Notes: generated by a model from the letters alone, not told the origin. A stretch of DNA of 42,267 nucleotides from Streptococcus sp. DD10 (GCF_001578805.1 NZ_KQ969157.1:268160-310426), one strand, 5' to 3'; positions 1 through 9,669 are shown, numbered from the stretch's first letter. Numbers and translations: made by a program.

Positions 1-51
1 CTTTTTTGGATATTTTATTATAGCCACTTTAGCAGAGATTTATATAGATAG

Positions 52-816
52 TTACATTTCACTTGCAATCTCTAAACAAATTTTTAAAGCTTGTTCGAAA
101 GCTTTAACTCCCCAATTACGGCTATCATAGTGATCAAGTTCGGCTAAGGAATCTGCGGTGAAAAGGAGTTCTCCCCATAGTACCTTCCGAAGTTGTGCAA
201 CGGCAGCTAAGGCAGCACATTCCATTTCTACGACTGCACATCCTTCCTTGATTCGATACTTTACCTTAGAAATTGTTTCTCGATAAAAACCATCTGTTGA
301 CCAAGTCATAACACGCTGGAAGGGAATTTCTTTATCTTGTAAAACTTTTATTATTGTTCTAATTGCTTTCGGATTTACGTCCATATAACGTGATGGAGCA
401 GCATAGTGGTAGCTAGTTCCTTCATCCCTCAAAGCCCTTGTTGGAATTAGAAAAGCATTTTCTTCTATATCAATCAAGGATCCACATGTTCCAGTGGATA
501 TAATTTTTGAGACCCCATAACCGATCAACCAGTCCAAGAATTGAGCTGCTGCGGCAGCCCCCACAGGAGCTTGCGCTAGACAGATAGGCTCTCCTTTGTA
601 GTTAATGACAAATACTGGATAGTTTTTGGTAGCAGATACAAATTCTCCTACGCGTTTAGCCTCAACTTTTTTAGCATAGCATTCAATTTCATCTTCTAAA
701 AAAGCGAAGACACATTTTTTAGGTAACTGTATATTTAGTCCTTCGTGATTTGGCATAATCACCGCTAGCGGATTATCATCAAATTCTAAGATGGGAAATT
801 CATGTTGGTGAATCAT
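52..816 (-). CDS. Nucleoside phosphorylase, PNP/UDP family
   Basis: A 254-residue member of the purine/uridine phosphorylase superfamily, cytosolic enzymes that split nucleosides with phosphate into base and (deoxy)ribose-1-phosphate during salvage. Visible family signatures are the glycine-rich stretch STGTCGSL near residues 107-114, the VVEMECAALAAVAQ segment near 196-209 that contributes ribose-binding Met and Glu, and the TADSL segment near 222-226. The arrangement is closer to uridine-phosphorylase-like proteins than to trimeric PNP, but the base specificity cannot be read from the sequence. The ATG has an AAGGAG ribosome site just upstream on the minus strand. It is transcribed away from the cysteine desulfurase side and looks monocistronic or follows the minus-strand gene at 951-1337. 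Confidence 0.85.
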   Translation of the reverse strand: MIHQHEFPILEFDDNPLAVIMPNHEGLNIQLPKKCVFAFLEDEIECYAKKVEAKRVGEFVSATKNYPVFVINYKGEPICLAQAPVGAAAAAQFLDWLIGYGVSKIISTGTCGSLIDIEENAFLIPTRALRDEGTSYHYAAPSRYMDVNPKAIRTIIKVLQDKEIPFQRVMTWSTDGFYRETISKVKYRIKEGCAVVEMECAALAAVAQLRKVLWGELLFTADSLAELDHYDSRNWGVKAFEQALKICLEIASEM

Positions 817-897
817 GGCATAATCTCCTTTATTTTTTATACTACTCTACTATAATGAAATGAAAAACTAGAATATGAGGAGTGAAAGAACACAAAA

Positions 898-918
898 GGG
901 CTAGAAAAGACTAGCAGA
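898..918 (-). terminator. Weak hairpin between two minus-strand genes
   Basis: The inverted repeat GCTAG-N6-CTAGC lies at 900-915. Read on the minus strand it is followed by CCCTTTTGTG, so it may partly terminate transcription of the 951-1337 gene before the phosphorylase. The stem is only five pairs, so this is tentative. Confidence 0.3.
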
Positions 919-950
919 TTCCTTTATCTAAATTTTGGGGGATGTAGAAG

Positions 951-1337
951 TTATTGGGAATCAGTAACAGTAGCTGAACTTGATTCGGTTACAGTATCTT
1001 GAATACTGCTTTGTGACAGAGAAGTGCTACTGGATGAGGGAAGTGTTTCAGATTCAGTAGATTCTTGAGCACTAGTTTCAGATTGTTGGGTGTTGTCGGT
1101 AGAATTTTGAACTGTTCCCCCTTGTTGAATGATAACTGTGCTGGTTGTTGTTTCTTTTTCTGATTTATCGGTATTGCCCTTTAGCGCATTATTTATCGTT
1201 ATGGAAGCTGTAATTAATCCTAGAATACTTCCGAGAATAGCAAGAGTTTTTTGAAAGGCATTAAGACCTTTAGAAATTTTTTCCTTAGCTTCTCCTTTAT
1301 TTCGTTTTGGTTTTGATGAACGTGAATAAGCTGACAT
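951..1337 (-). CDS. Small membrane-anchored Ser/Thr-rich protein (DUF6556-like)
   Basis: A 128-residue protein with three parts: a basic cytoplasmic N-terminus rich in Lys, Arg and Ser (residues 1-29), one hydrophobic segment TLAILGSILGLITASITINN (31-50), and a long low-complexity tail of Ser, Thr, Gln and Glu (about 55-128). It has no cleavage-type signal, LPXTG motif or catalytic motif. The positive-inside rule predicts the Ser/Thr-rich tail is outside the cell. I associate this layout with the uncharacterised streptococcal DUF6556 family from memory; that name is not verified. A GAGAGGG ribosome site precedes the ATG. Function unknown. Confidence 0.7.
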   Translation of the reverse strand: MSAYSRSSKPKRNKGEAKEKISKGLNAFQKTLAILGSILGLITASITINNALKGNTDKSEKETTTSTVIIQQGGTVQNSTDNTQQSETSAQESTESETLPSSSSTSLSQSSIQDTVTESSSATVTDSQ

Positions 1338-1466
1338 AATACCCTCTCTTTACTGTATTAATGATTTAGATTACTATTTATAATAGTGCTATTATACACT
1401 ATTATCAGAAATAATGCTGGATTTTTTTCGAAGCTTTAATTGAAAATAGCTATAAATCTCCCTTTA

Positions 1467-1475
1467 TGGTAAAAT
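1467..1475 (+). promoter_or_regulatory. Extended -10 promoter for cysteine desulfurase-thiI
   Basis: TGGTAAAAT is an extended -10 element (TGnTAnAAT type) about 110 bases before the desulfurase start. No well-spaced -35 is visible, as usual for extended -10 promoters. Confidence 0.5.
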
Positions 1476-1583
1476 GGAAGGTAAGACAAATTATCGAACA
1501 GAATTTAGCGAGATACTTTATAAGAGCGTGTTTGATGTAGAAGACTCAACATTTAGAAAAGATATAGAGGAAAGAGTGATTGT

Positions 1584-2726
1584 ATGATTTATTTTGATAA
1601 TGCAGCTACCACTAAACCCTATCCTGAAGTTTTGGATACCTTTGTTCAAGTTTCTAGTAAAATCACTGGAAACCCGTCTAGTTTGCACCGCTTAGGGGAA
1701 CAGGCCAATCGTGTATTGGAAGCTTCTAGGAAACAGATTGCAAATTTAATCGGAAAAGATGTTACTGAAATTTATTTTACATCTGGTGGAACAGAAGGTG
1801 ATAACTGGGTAATAAAAGGGATAGCACTTGAAAAAATGACTTATGGGAAACACATTATTGTTTCCTCTATCGAACACCCCGCAGTCAAAGAATCTGCTGT
1901 ATGGCTTAAAAAATTGGGATTTGATATAGATTTTGCACCAGTTGATACTGATGGATTTGTAGATGTAACAGCACTTGCAGATTTAATTCGTCCCGAAACA
2001 ATTCTAGTTTCAGTCATGGCAGTCAATAATGAGGTTGGGTCAGTTCAACCAATTAAAGAGATATCGGATTTGTTATCAGACAAACCAAGCATTTCTTTTC
2101 ATGTGGATGGCGTACAGGCGTTAGCTAAGATTGAAACAACTCGTTATCTAACAGCTCGAGTTGATTTTGCTAGTTTTTCTAGTCATAAAATTCATGGGTT
2201 ACGTGGCGTCGGATTTGTGTATATAAAGTCTGGAAAACGACTCAATCCGCTCTTGACGGGTGGTGGGCAAGAAAGTGACAAACGTTCGACTACTGAAAAT
2301 GTTGCTGGTATAGCTGCTACTGCAAGAGCCTTGAGGATTTCAATGGAGAAACAAAAAGAGTTTGAGAAACGAACTAGGCAAATGAGAGACTTGATAAGGG
2401 AAGAGTTGATGAAATTTGAGGATGTGTTCGTCTTTTCCAATATTGAGAATTTTGCTCCTCATATATTAACGTTTGGGATAAAAGGGGTTCGAGGAGAAGT
2501 CGTTGTCCATGCGTTTGAAGAATTTGATATTTTCATTTCTACTACGAGTGCCTGTTCCTCAAAAGCTGGTAAACCGGCAGGAACCCTAATTGCAATGGGG
2601 ATTGATAAAAATAAAGCTCAGTCAGCAGTTCGCTTGAGTCTAGATTTGGAAAATGATATGGGTCAGGTAGAGCAATTTTTAACAACTTTTAAACTAATTT
2701 ACGAAAAAACAAGAAAAGTGAGATAA
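1584..2726 (+). CDS. Cysteine desulfurase (NifS/IscS family), partner of ThiI
   Basis: A 380-residue PLP enzyme that takes sulfur from cysteine as an enzyme-bound persulfide, releasing alanine. The PLP-binding lysine is K202 in [10 protein letters not shown] and the persulfide cysteine is C324 in [11 protein letters not shown]. The N-terminus [14 protein letters not shown] is typical of the family, and the length is normal. It sits one base before thiI, so the likely job is to load ThiI with sulfur for 4-thiouridine in tRNA rather than general Fe-S assembly; that role is inferred from the pairing. The ATG overlaps the stop of a 37-codon upstream reading frame as ATGA. Symbols iscS or nifS would both be defensible. 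Confidence 0.93.
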   Translation: MIYFDNAATTKPYPEVLDTFVQVSSKITGNPSSLHRLGEQANRVLEASRKQIANLIGKDVTEIYFTSGGTEGDNWVIKGIALEKMTYGKHIIVSSIEHPAVKESAVWLKKLGFDIDFAPVDTDGFVDVTALADLIRPETILVSVMAVNNEVGSVQPIKEISDLLSDKPSISFHVDGVQALAKIETTRYLTARVDFASFSSHKIHGLRGVGFVYIKSGKRLNPLLTGGGQESDKRSTTENVAGIAATARALRISMEKQKEFEKRTRQMRDLIREELMKFEDVFVFSNIENFAPHILTFGIKGVRGEVVVHAFEEFDIFISTTSACSSKAGKPAGTLIAMGIDKNKAQSAVRLSLDLENDMGQVEQFLTTFKLIYEKTRKVR

Positions 2727-2727
2727 A

Positions 2728-3942
2728 ATGAATTATTCAGAAATTATGATTCGTTATGGTGAGTTATCGACTAAGGGTAAAAATCGGATGCGATTCATTC
2801 ATAAACTAAGAAATTCAATTCAGCAAGTACTAAGCATCTACCCTGAAATAAAAGTTACAGCCGATCGAGATCGCGCGCATGTTTTCTTAAACGGGGCAAG
2901 TTATGAAGCAGTTTCTGCTTCTCTTAAGCAAGTGTTTGGGATTCAAAATTTCTCACCCGTTTACAAGATTGAAAAGTCTGTTCCACATTTAAAAAAAGCA
3001 GTCCAAGATATTATGAAATCGATCTATACTGAAGGGATGACATTTAAGATTTCAAGTAAAAGAAGTGATCATAATTTTGAGCTAGATAGTCGTGAATTGA
3101 ATCAAACCCTTGGTGGAGCTGTTTTTGAGGCGATTCCAAATATTAAAGCTCAAATGAAACAACCTGATATTAATTTGCAAGTTGAGATTCGAGAGGAAGC
3201 GGCTTACATTTCGTATGAGACGATACGTGGAGCTGGAGGATTACCTATAGGAACTTCTGGGAAAGGGATGCTAATGCTATCTGGTGGAATTGATTCACCA
3301 GTTGCAGGCTATCTAGCTTTAAAACGTGGTGTTGATATTGAAGCAGTTCATTTTGCAAGCCCCCCATACACTAGTCCAGGTGCATTGAAGAAAGCTCATG
3401 ATTTAACTAGAAAATTGACTAAATTTGGTGGGAATATCCAGTTTATAGAAGTTCCTTTCACAGAAATTCAGGAAGAGATTAAAGAGAAGGCTCCCGAGGC
3501 TTATTTGATGACGCTGACGCGACGCTTTATGATGAGAATCACAGACCGAATTAAAGAAGTCCGTGGTGGTTTGGTGATTATCAATGGTGAAAGTCTAGGA
3601 CAAGTAGCTAGTCAGACATTAGAAAGTATGCAGGCAATTAATGCTGTTACAACAACACCAATCATTCGCCCTGTTGTTACAATGGATAAATTGGAAATTA
3701 TTGAGTTGGCACAAAAGATTGATACTTTTGAAATCTCAATTCAGCCATTTGAAGATTGTTGTACAATTTTTGCTCCAGACCGTCCAAAAACGAATCCAAA
3801 ATTAAAAAATGCAGAACAGTATGAATCACGAATGGATGTTGAAGGACTTGTGGAACGTGCAGTTGAAGGTATTAAAATTGTAGAAATTACACCAAAAGAA
3901 ATGTCAGACTCAGTGGATGATTTATTAGAGTCTGTCTTGTAA
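2728..3942 (+). CDS. thiI: tRNA 4-thiouridine synthase ThiI
   Basis: A 404-residue ThiI that adenylates U8 of tRNA and transfers sulfur from the partner desulfurase. An N-terminal ferredoxin-like plus THUMP region (about 1-170) is followed by a PP-loop ATP pyrophosphatase domain with LSGGIDSP at 184-191. Cys344 in [10 protein letters not shown] corresponds to the sulfur-relay cysteine of the family. There is no C-terminal rhodanese domain, as in other Firmicutes, so sulfur must arrive from the adjacent desulfurase. It begins one base after that gene's stop codon and ends just before a terminator. Confidence 0.95.
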   Translation: MNYSEIMIRYGELSTKGKNRMRFIHKLRNSIQQVLSIYPEIKVTADRDRAHVFLNGASYEAVSASLKQVFGIQNFSPVYKIEKSVPHLKKAVQDIMKSIYTEGMTFKISSKRSDHNFELDSRELNQTLGGAVFEAIPNIKAQMKQPDINLQVEIREEAAYISYETIRGAGGLPIGTSGKGMLMLSGGIDSPVAGYLALKRGVDIEAVHFASPPYTSPGALKKAHDLTRKLTKFGGNIQFIEVPFTEIQEEIKEKAPEAYLMTLTRRFMMRITDRIKEVRGGLVIINGESLGQVASQTLESMQAINAVTTTPIIRPVVTMDKLEIIELAQKIDTFEISIQPFEDCCTIFAPDRPKTNPKLKNAEQYESRMDVEGLVERAVEGIKIVEITPKEMSDSVDDLLESVL

Positions 3943-3976
3943 GTTAACAAATGTAATGCGCTCAATCTAAAAATAG

Positions 3977-4011
3977 CCGAAGTCTTACTTTGTAGATTTC
4001 GGTTGTTTTTA
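3977..4011 (+). terminator. Rho-independent terminator after thiI
   Basis: The stem CCGAAGTC / GATTTCGG with one G-T pair and a ten-base loop is followed by TTGTTTTTA. It ends the desulfurase-thiI unit. Confidence 0.75.
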
Positions 4012-4086
4012 TCATGTTACTATTCTGATATTTTGTATAAAATGTTTGAGAAATAAAGAGACATAGAACTTCACTATCCCTTAATA

Positions 4087-4095
4087 TGGTATAAT
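4087..4095 (+). promoter_or_regulatory. Extended -10 promoter for recJ
   Basis: TGGTATAAT is a perfect extended -10 element, 50 bases before the recJ start. Confidence 0.65.
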
Positions 4096-4145
4096 GATTT
4101 GGTTGGATTTTCATTTAAAATGAAATTAAGTAGATGGAGATTGGA

Positions 4146-6386
4146 ATGATTACTTCTAAATTTGAGTGGCAATTAGCTACAACCTCAAAAAACGAAATAT
4201 TTGTAGAAGAAGCCAAAAAAATAGGTTTACCTCAAACTGTTGCGGAGCTATTCTTAGAAAGAGGGATTGAAAGTGTAGAAGAAGCACAAGCCTTTATAGA
4301 TCCTACTTTAGATAGTTTACACGATCCTTATCTACTCCATGATATGGAAAAATCAGTTGAACGAATTCGACAGGCAATTGAGGCGAATGAGCAGATTCTA
4401 ATTTACGGTGATTACGATGCTGATGGCATGACTTCAGCTTCTATCTTGAAAGAAACGTTGGAGCAACTTGGTGCGGAGTGTTTGATTTATCTTCCGAACC
4501 GCTTTACAGATGGTTACGGACCAAATAGTAGTGTTTATAAATACTTTATCGAACAACATGCAATATCATTAATTATTACAGTAGATAATGGAGTATCGGG
4601 CTTTGATGCTATAAAAATGGCACAAGATAAAGGGGTTGATGTTATTGTTACAGACCATCACTCTATGCCAGAAAAATTGCCAGAGGCTTACGCAATTATT
4701 CACCCTGAACATCCAGAAAGTACCTACCCTTTTAAGCACCTTGCTGGATGTGGGGTTGCTTTTAAATTAGCATGTGCTCTATTAGAAGAAGTTCAACTAG
4801 AATTGTTGGATCTCGTAGCTATCGGAACCATAGCTGATATGGTCAGTTTGACAGATGAAAATCGCACACTGGTTAAAGTTGGTCTAGCAGTTTTACAAAA
4901 TACTCAGCGTGTCGGCCTGCAGGAATTGTTATCAATCGCTGGAATTAAGCAAGCAGAGGTTAATGAAGAAACAGTAGGTTTCCAATTGGCGCCACGTTTA
5001 AATGCTTTAGGACGTTTGGATGATCCGAATCCAGCGGTTGATTTGTTGACAGGTTTTGACGATGAAGAAGCTCACGAACTAGCTGTCATGATTGATCAAA
5101 AAAATGAAGAGCGAAAAGAAATCGTTCAATCAATTTATGATGAAGCAAAAACGATGATTGATACAGAAAAAACGGTTCAAGTTTTGGCAAGAGAAGGATG
5201 GAATTCAGGTGTATTAGGCATTGTTGCAGGAAGGCTTTTGGAAGAGTTAAACCAACCTGTTATTCTCTTAAATATAGAAGACGGAGTTGCTAAAGGGAGT
5301 GCTAGAAGTGTAGCAGCAGTTGATATCTTTGATGTTTTAAATGAGTATCGGGAGCTTTTTATCTCCTTTGGTGGACACTCAGGTGCAGCTGGGATGACTT
5401 TAGCAGTTGAACAATTGACGAAGCTTTCTGAAGTACTGCATCAACATATTGTTGAAAATCAATTAGATTTGAAGCAAAAGTTACCACTTATCATTGATGA
5501 AGAATTAAAATTAGCAGAACTTAGTCTTGATACACTCAAGAATTTAGAAAAACTTGCTCCTTTTGGGATGGACAATAAAAAGCCTGTTTTTTTGATTCGA
5601 AATTTTAAAGTAGTACAAAGTCGCACTCTGGGAGCTGGAAATTCACATTTAAAATTAAAAATATCTCAAGACGGTTCTGAATTTGAAGTCTTAGCCTTTG
5701 GTCAAGGTCATTTGTTAACGGAGTTTTCGCAAGTTAAAAATTTGGAGCTAGCTGTTAATCTATCAGTCAATCGATGGAACGGTCAGACTACATTACAATT
5801 GATGCTGGTAGATGCTAGAGTAAATGGTGTGCAGCTTTATAATATTCGTGGGAAAAACATAGCTTATCCAGAAGGTATTTCAATCCTATCATTTCGTTCG
5901 ATTGAAAAGTTACCAGATTTAACAGATAAAAATGAAATAGTGTTAGCTGATATACCGGAAGACATAGATAAAGTAAAAACGGTTTTTCAAAATTATCATT
6001 TTAAAGCTATTTATTTTAAAAACGAAATAGTAAATGCTTATTATTTAACGGGGTTTGGAACACGTGAGCAATTTTCTAGGTTATATAAAACGATCCATCA
6101 ATTTCCGGAGTTTGACATCCGGTATAAAATGAAGGACTTGGCTACTTATCTTCATATTCAAGAAATTCTATTGGTGAAAATGATTAAAATTTTTGAGGAA
6201 TTGAATTTCATAAGAATTGATGATGGGGTTATGACGGTAAATAAAGAAGCGAAACGTAGAGAAATTTCCGAAAGTACTATTTATCAAGATTTGAAAAAAA
6301 CAATAAAAAATCAAGAATTGATGGCTTTAGGGACAGTTCAAGAAATTTATGATTTCCTAACGGACAACTCAGCAAAAAAATCTTGA
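4146..6386 (+). CDS. recJ: Single-stranded-DNA exonuclease RecJ
   Basis: A 746-residue 5'-3' single-strand exonuclease of the DHH family, acting in RecF-pathway recombination and mismatch or base-excision repair. The metal motifs are visible: YGDYDADGMTS (DYDADG at 89-94) and VTDHHSMPE (DHH at 170-172). The DHHA1 GGHSGAAG segment lies near residue 413, followed by an OB-fold region and a C-terminal Firmicutes extension. I place the start at the second ATG (4146): the first ATG (4134) is part of GATGGAGA, the probable ribosome site, and MITSKFEWQ fits the family N-terminus. It precedes apt, as in other streptococci. Confidence 0.95.
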   Translation: MITSKFEWQLATTSKNEIFVEEAKKIGLPQTVAELFLERGIESVEEAQAFIDPTLDSLHDPYLLHDMEKSVERIRQAIEANEQILIYGDYDADGMTSASILKETLEQLGAECLIYLPNRFTDGYGPNSSVYKYFIEQHAISLIITVDNGVSGFDAIKMAQDKGVDVIVTDHHSMPEKLPEAYAIIHPEHPESTYPFKHLAGCGVAFKLACALLEEVQLELLDLVAIGTIADMVSLTDENRTLVKVGLAVLQNTQRVGLQELLSIAGIKQAEVNEETVGFQLAPRLNALGRLDDPNPAVDLLTGFDDEEAHELAVMIDQKNEERKEIVQSIYDEAKTMIDTEKTVQVLAREGWNSGVLGIVAGRLLEELNQPVILLNIEDGVAKGSARSVAAVDIFDVLNEYRELFISFGGHSGAAGMTLAVEQLTKLSEVLHQHIVENQLDLKQKLPLIIDEELKLAELSLDTLKNLEKLAPFGMDNKKPVFLIRNFKVVQSRTLGAGNSHLKLKISQDGSEFEVLAFGQGHLLTEFSQVKNLELAVNLSVNRWNGQTTLQLMLVDARVNGVQLYNIRGKNIAYPEGISILSFRSIEKLPDLTDKNEIVLADIPEDIDKVKTVFQNYHFKAIYFKNEIVNAYYLTGFGTREQFSRLYKTIHQFPEFDIRYKMKDLATYLHIQEILLVKMIKIFEELNFIRIDDGVMTVNKEAKRREISESTIYQDLKKTIKNQELMALGTVQEIYDFLTDNSAKKS

Positions 6387-6389
6387 TTG

Positions 6390-6398
6390 TGTTATAAT
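6390..6398 (+). promoter_or_regulatory. Extended -10 promoter for apt
   Basis: TGTTATAAT follows the recJ stop directly and lies 32 bases before the apt start, so apt may be transcribed both from here and by read-through. Confidence 0.5.
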
Positions 6399-6430
6399 AG
6401 AGAGTAAAAAATTTTTAAAGAAAGAATCTT

Positions 6431-6943
6431 ATGAATTTAAAAGACTATATTGCAACTATTGAAAATTATCCCAAAGAAGGGATTACCTTCCGAGATATCA
6501 GCCCTTTGATGGCAGACGGGAATGCATACAGCTATGCAGTACGTGAAATCGTACAATATGCGACTGATAAGCAAATTGATATGATTGTAGGACCGGAAGC
6601 CCGCGGATTTATAGTGGGATGTCCAGTAGCTTTTGAGCTTGGTATTGGATTTGCACCAGTTCGTAAGCCAGGCAAACTTCCACGTGAAGTAATTTCAGCT
6701 GATTATGAGAAAGAGTATGGCATTGATACTTTAACAATGCATGCTGATGCTATTAAACCAGGTCAACGTGTTCTTATCGTCGATGACCTGTTAGCTACAG
6801 GTGGTACGGTAAAAGCAACTATCGAGATGATTGAAAAATTAGGAGGCATCGTTGCGGGTTGTGCCTTTCTGATCGAACTTGATGACTTAAAAGGTCGTGA
6901 AGCAATTGGTGATTACGACTACAAAGTTTTAATGCACTATTAA
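6431..6943 (+). CDS. apt: Adenine phosphoribosyltransferase
   Basis: A 170-residue type I phosphoribosyltransferase that makes AMP from adenine and PRPP. The PRPP-binding loop is [13 protein letters not shown], with the two acidic residues D118 and D119 and the TGGT turn at 123-126. The N-terminal [14 protein letters not shown] and central [10 protein letters not shown] segments are characteristic of APRT. The length is standard. It follows recJ by 44 bases with its own -10 element between. Confidence 0.96.
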   Translation: MNLKDYIATIENYPKEGITFRDISPLMADGNAYSYAVREIVQYATDKQIDMIVGPEARGFIVGCPVAFELGIGFAPVRKPGKLPREVISADYEKEYGIDTLTMHADAIKPGQRVLIVDDLLATGGTVKATIEMIEKLGGIVAGCAFLIELDDLKGREAIGDYDYKVLMHY

Positions 6944-7009
6944 AGTTGTAAATGCTATTTCATCTATATTGAGTGATAGAGTCTAGTGGTTAAGGAAAAA
7001 TCGATTAAA

Positions 7010-7026
7010 TATAGTTTTGAACTATA
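7010..7026 (+). promoter_or_regulatory. MtaR/CmbR-type operator upstream of metA
   Basis: TATAGTTTTGAACTATA is a perfect 7-3-7 palindrome. It matches the motif I know for the streptococcal LysR-type methionine regulator MtaR (CmbR/MetR). Its centre is about 54 bases upstream of the -10, the usual position for a LysR activator site. A second half-site AACTATA at 7054-7060 lies against the -35. Confidence 0.8.
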
Positions 7027-7048
7027 ACTAGATAAAGAAAAACCATAA

Positions 7049-7077
7049 TTGTAAACTATAGCCTTCTGTTTTATAAT
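7049..7077 (+). promoter_or_regulatory. metA promoter
   Basis: TTGTAA (7049-7054), a 17-base spacer, and TATAAT (7072-7077). The start codon of metA is about 69 bases downstream of the -10. Confidence 0.75.
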
Positions 7078-7145
7078 ATAAAGTAAGAACTTTTAGGTAA
7101 AGGAAATAATTTTTGCTTATCTTAAATATTTAGATAGGAGACTAT

Positions 7146-8090
7146 ATGCCAATTACACTTGACAAGAAATTACCAGCAGTTGATATATTACGGTCGGAAA
7201 ATATATTTATCATGGACGACCACAGAGCTTATCATCAAGATATTCGGCCGATGAATGTTTTGATTTTAAATCTTATGCCAACTAAGGTCGCTACAGAAAC
7301 GCAGTTGCTACGTTTGTTGGCCAATACACCTTTACAGCTGAATGTAGAATTTCTTTATATGACTAGTCATGAATCGAAAAATACGGCGGCTGAGCATATG
7401 GAAGTATTTTACAAGACATTTGATGATATAAAGAATAATCATTATGATGGTTTAATTATAACTGGTGCACCAGTTGAAAAACTTGCTTTTGAAGAAGTAG
7501 ATTATTGGCAGGAACTAAGTCAAGTGTTTGAGTGGTCTCGCCGTCATGTCTATTCAACACTTCATCTCTGTTGGGGAGCACAGGCAGGACTTTATTACCG
7601 TTATGGAATTGAAAAAGTAGGCTTATGTGAAAAACTATCAGGAATTTATGAACAACGGGTCGAAAATGCAAAAAGTCCTTTGATGACAGGATTTGATGAT
7701 AGCTTTTTGGCTCCTCATTCTCGCTATACAGATATTCCTATTGAAAATGTATTAGAAAAAAGCAATTTACAGGTATTGGCACGAGGTGAGGAAGTTGGGT
7801 TATCTATTTTAGCAAGTAGGGATATGCGTGAAGTATATAGTTTTGGACATTTAGAATATGATCGAGATACTTTAGCAAAAGAGTATGAAAGAGATGCACT
7901 AGCAGGCCTTAATCCCTCACTTCCAGTTAATTACTATGATGATGACAATGTTCTGAAGCAACCACGAATGAGGTGGAATCTAGCAGCAGCAACTTTCTTT
8001 AGCAATTGGATAAATTATGCTGTTTATCAAGAAACTCCTTATCGATTAGAGGAGCTGGAAACAGATATTTCATATTATGGCTATCTATAA
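7146..8090 (+). CDS. metA: Homoserine O-acetyltransferase (MetA family)
   Basis: A 314-residue class-I amidotransferase-fold enzyme that acylates L-homoserine, the first committed step of methionine synthesis. The nucleophile is C142 in [11 protein letters not shown], with H235 and E237 in SFGHLEYD completing the site at the numbering known from E. coli MetA. Residue 111 is Glu (GAPVEKL). In this family Glu at 111 favours acetyl-CoA and Gly favours succinyl-CoA, so despite the common label O-succinyltransferase this protein is predicted to use acetyl-CoA. An AGGAG site lies before the ATG. Regulation by an MtaR-type activator is indicated by the upstream palindrome. Confidence 0.93.
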   Translation: MPITLDKKLPAVDILRSENIFIMDDHRAYHQDIRPMNVLILNLMPTKVATETQLLRLLANTPLQLNVEFLYMTSHESKNTAAEHMEVFYKTFDDIKNNHYDGLIITGAPVEKLAFEEVDYWQELSQVFEWSRRHVYSTLHLCWGAQAGLYYRYGIEKVGLCEKLSGIYEQRVENAKSPLMTGFDDSFLAPHSRYTDIPIENVLEKSNLQVLARGEEVGLSILASRDMREVYSFGHLEYDRDTLAKEYERDALAGLNPSLPVNYYDDDNVLKQPRMRWNLAAATFFSNWINYAVYQETPYRLEELETDISYYGYL

Positions 8091-8099
8091 AGGAAACAA

Positions 8100-8777
8100 A
8101 TGAGTTTTGTAACAAATTATCAGTCAGGTAACTTGGTTCTACCAAGTGCCTTGCTTTTTCATTTTAAGGATATTTTTAAGCAAGCAGAGGATTTTCTAGT
8201 CTGGCAATATTTCTATCTTCATAATACGACATTGGTTGGTGACATTGCTCCTAGTAAAATTGCTATAAGTATTGGAAAAACTACTTCTGATGTGAACCAA
8301 ATCATTAATCGTTTGACGACAGAGGGATTGTTGCTAGTAAAAACGATTGAATTAGATGGGGAAGTAGAGGTTCTTTTTGATGCTTCACCTGTTTTAGAAC
8401 GTTTAGACAAAATTGTTGAATCAAAAAATGTAGACAATATTCATAAAGCTCCTAAAAATAAATTGAAAGATCTAATTGAGACCTTCCAACAGGAACTTGG
8501 TAGACTCTTAACTCCTTTTGAAATTGAAGACTTGACCAAGTTTGTTCAAGAAGATAAGGTGGATAGTGAGCTGATTAAAGCTGCACTTCGTGAAGCGGTC
8601 TTTAATGGCAAAACTAGTTGGAACTATATCCAAGCTATTTTAAGAAATTGGCGCAGAGAAGGAATCACGACAGTATTGCAAGTGGAACAGCGAAGAGAAG
8701 AACGAGAACAAACTAATCCACAAAATGTGACGGTTTCAAAAGAATTTTTAGATGCTATGAATCTGTGGAAGGATTGA
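8100..8777 (+). CDS. DnaD-domain protein
   Basis: A 225-residue protein of the DnaD/DnaB-like helicase-loading family. An N-terminal winged-helix-like region (about 1-105) includes the segment KIAISIGKTTSDVNQIINRLTTEG. The C-terminal DnaB_2 domain (about 125-195) ends with the family signature SWNYIQAILRNWRREGI, the YIxxILxxW motif used in DNA and oligomer contacts. It starts nine bases after the metA stop with AAGGAAA in front, so it is probably co-transcribed with metA. No functional link between the two is evident; it may be a primosome accessory in replication restart. Confidence 0.88.
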   Translation: MSFVTNYQSGNLVLPSALLFHFKDIFKQAEDFLVWQYFYLHNTTLVGDIAPSKIAISIGKTTSDVNQIINRLTTEGLLLVKTIELDGEVEVLFDASPVLERLDKIVESKNVDNIHKAPKNKLKDLIETFQQELGRLLTPFEIEDLTKFVQEDKVDSELIKAALREAVFNGKTSWNYIQAILRNWRREGITTVLQVEQRREEREQTNPQNVTVSKEFLDAMNLWKD

Positions 8778-8883
8778 TTGTCGTTTTTATATGCTAGAGA
8801 GTATTTGTTGGTAAATAAGGACAAATAGTTCTTGATTTTGTGTAAAAGTTTGATAAGAATAAAAAATAAAATGGAGGAATCAG

Positions 8884-9669
8884 ATGTCTGAGTATCAATT
8901 ACCCAAAGTATGGTCTGCAGAAGATAGTAATCAAGGACGTTTTTCTGGAATTAACCGTCCAACTGCAGGAGCACGTTTTTTGCAAAATTTACCTGTTGGA
9001 GAAGCTGACTTACAAGTTTATTCATTAGGAACACCTAATGGAGTTAAAGTCACGATTTTGTTAGAAGAATTACTTGAATTGGGACTTCCTGCTACATATG
9101 ATTTATATAAAATCAGCATCATGGATGGGGAACAATTTGGGTCAGATTTTGTTAAGGTTAATCCGAATTCTAAAATTCCTGCATTATTAGACAGATCAGT
9201 TGAGAAACCAATTCGTGTTTTTGAATCAGCAAACATTTTGTTATATTTAGCAGATAAATTTGGTGCTTTCTTTCCTTCGGATCTAGCTGCTAGAACTGAG
9301 GTATTAAATTGGCTATTTTGGCAAACAGGTGCAGCACCATTTGTAGGTGGTGGTTTTGGTCATTTCTTTCATTATGCACCTGAAAAATTGGAGTATCCGA
9401 TTAATCGATTTACAATGGAAGTCAAACGCCAACTTGATTTATTAGATCAAGTGTTGTCTGAGAATCTTTTCGTAGCTGGTAATGATTATACGATAGCTGA
9501 TATAGCTATATGGTCATGGTATGGTCAATTGATTAATGACAAAGTTTATCCAGGAGCACGTGAGTTTTTAAATGCAGAATCTTATCGTAATCTTAACGAC
9601 TGGGCCCAAAAGATTTCAGAACGTCCTGCTGTCAAGCGAGCTCTTGAAGCAAATTATAAAAAAATTTAA
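8884..9669 (+). CDS. yghU: YghU-like glutathione S-transferase family protein
   Basis: A 261-residue thioredoxin-fold plus alpha-helical GST-type protein. A roughly 40-residue N-terminal extension (PKVWSAEDSNQGRFSGINRP) precedes the thioredoxin-like domain beginning LQVYSLGTPNGVKVTILLEEL. The substrate-specifying helix carries FESANILLYLADK (about 116-128), and the helical domain contains TIADIAIWSW (about 202-211). These features match the Nu-class YghU/YfcG group, which have disulfide reductase activity and bind two glutathiones in E. coli; the activity here is assumed. GGAGG precedes the ATG. It appears monocistronic. Confidence 0.88.
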   Translation: MSEYQLPKVWSAEDSNQGRFSGINRPTAGARFLQNLPVGEADLQVYSLGTPNGVKVTILLEELLELGLPATYDLYKISIMDGEQFGSDFVKVNPNSKIPALLDRSVEKPIRVFESANILLYLADKFGAFFPSDLAARTEVLNWLFWQTGAAPFVGGGFGHFFHYAPEKLEYPINRFTMEVKRQLDLLDQVLSENLFVAGNDYTIADIAIWSWYGQLINDKVYPGAREFLNAESYRNLNDWAQKISERPAVKRALEANYKKI

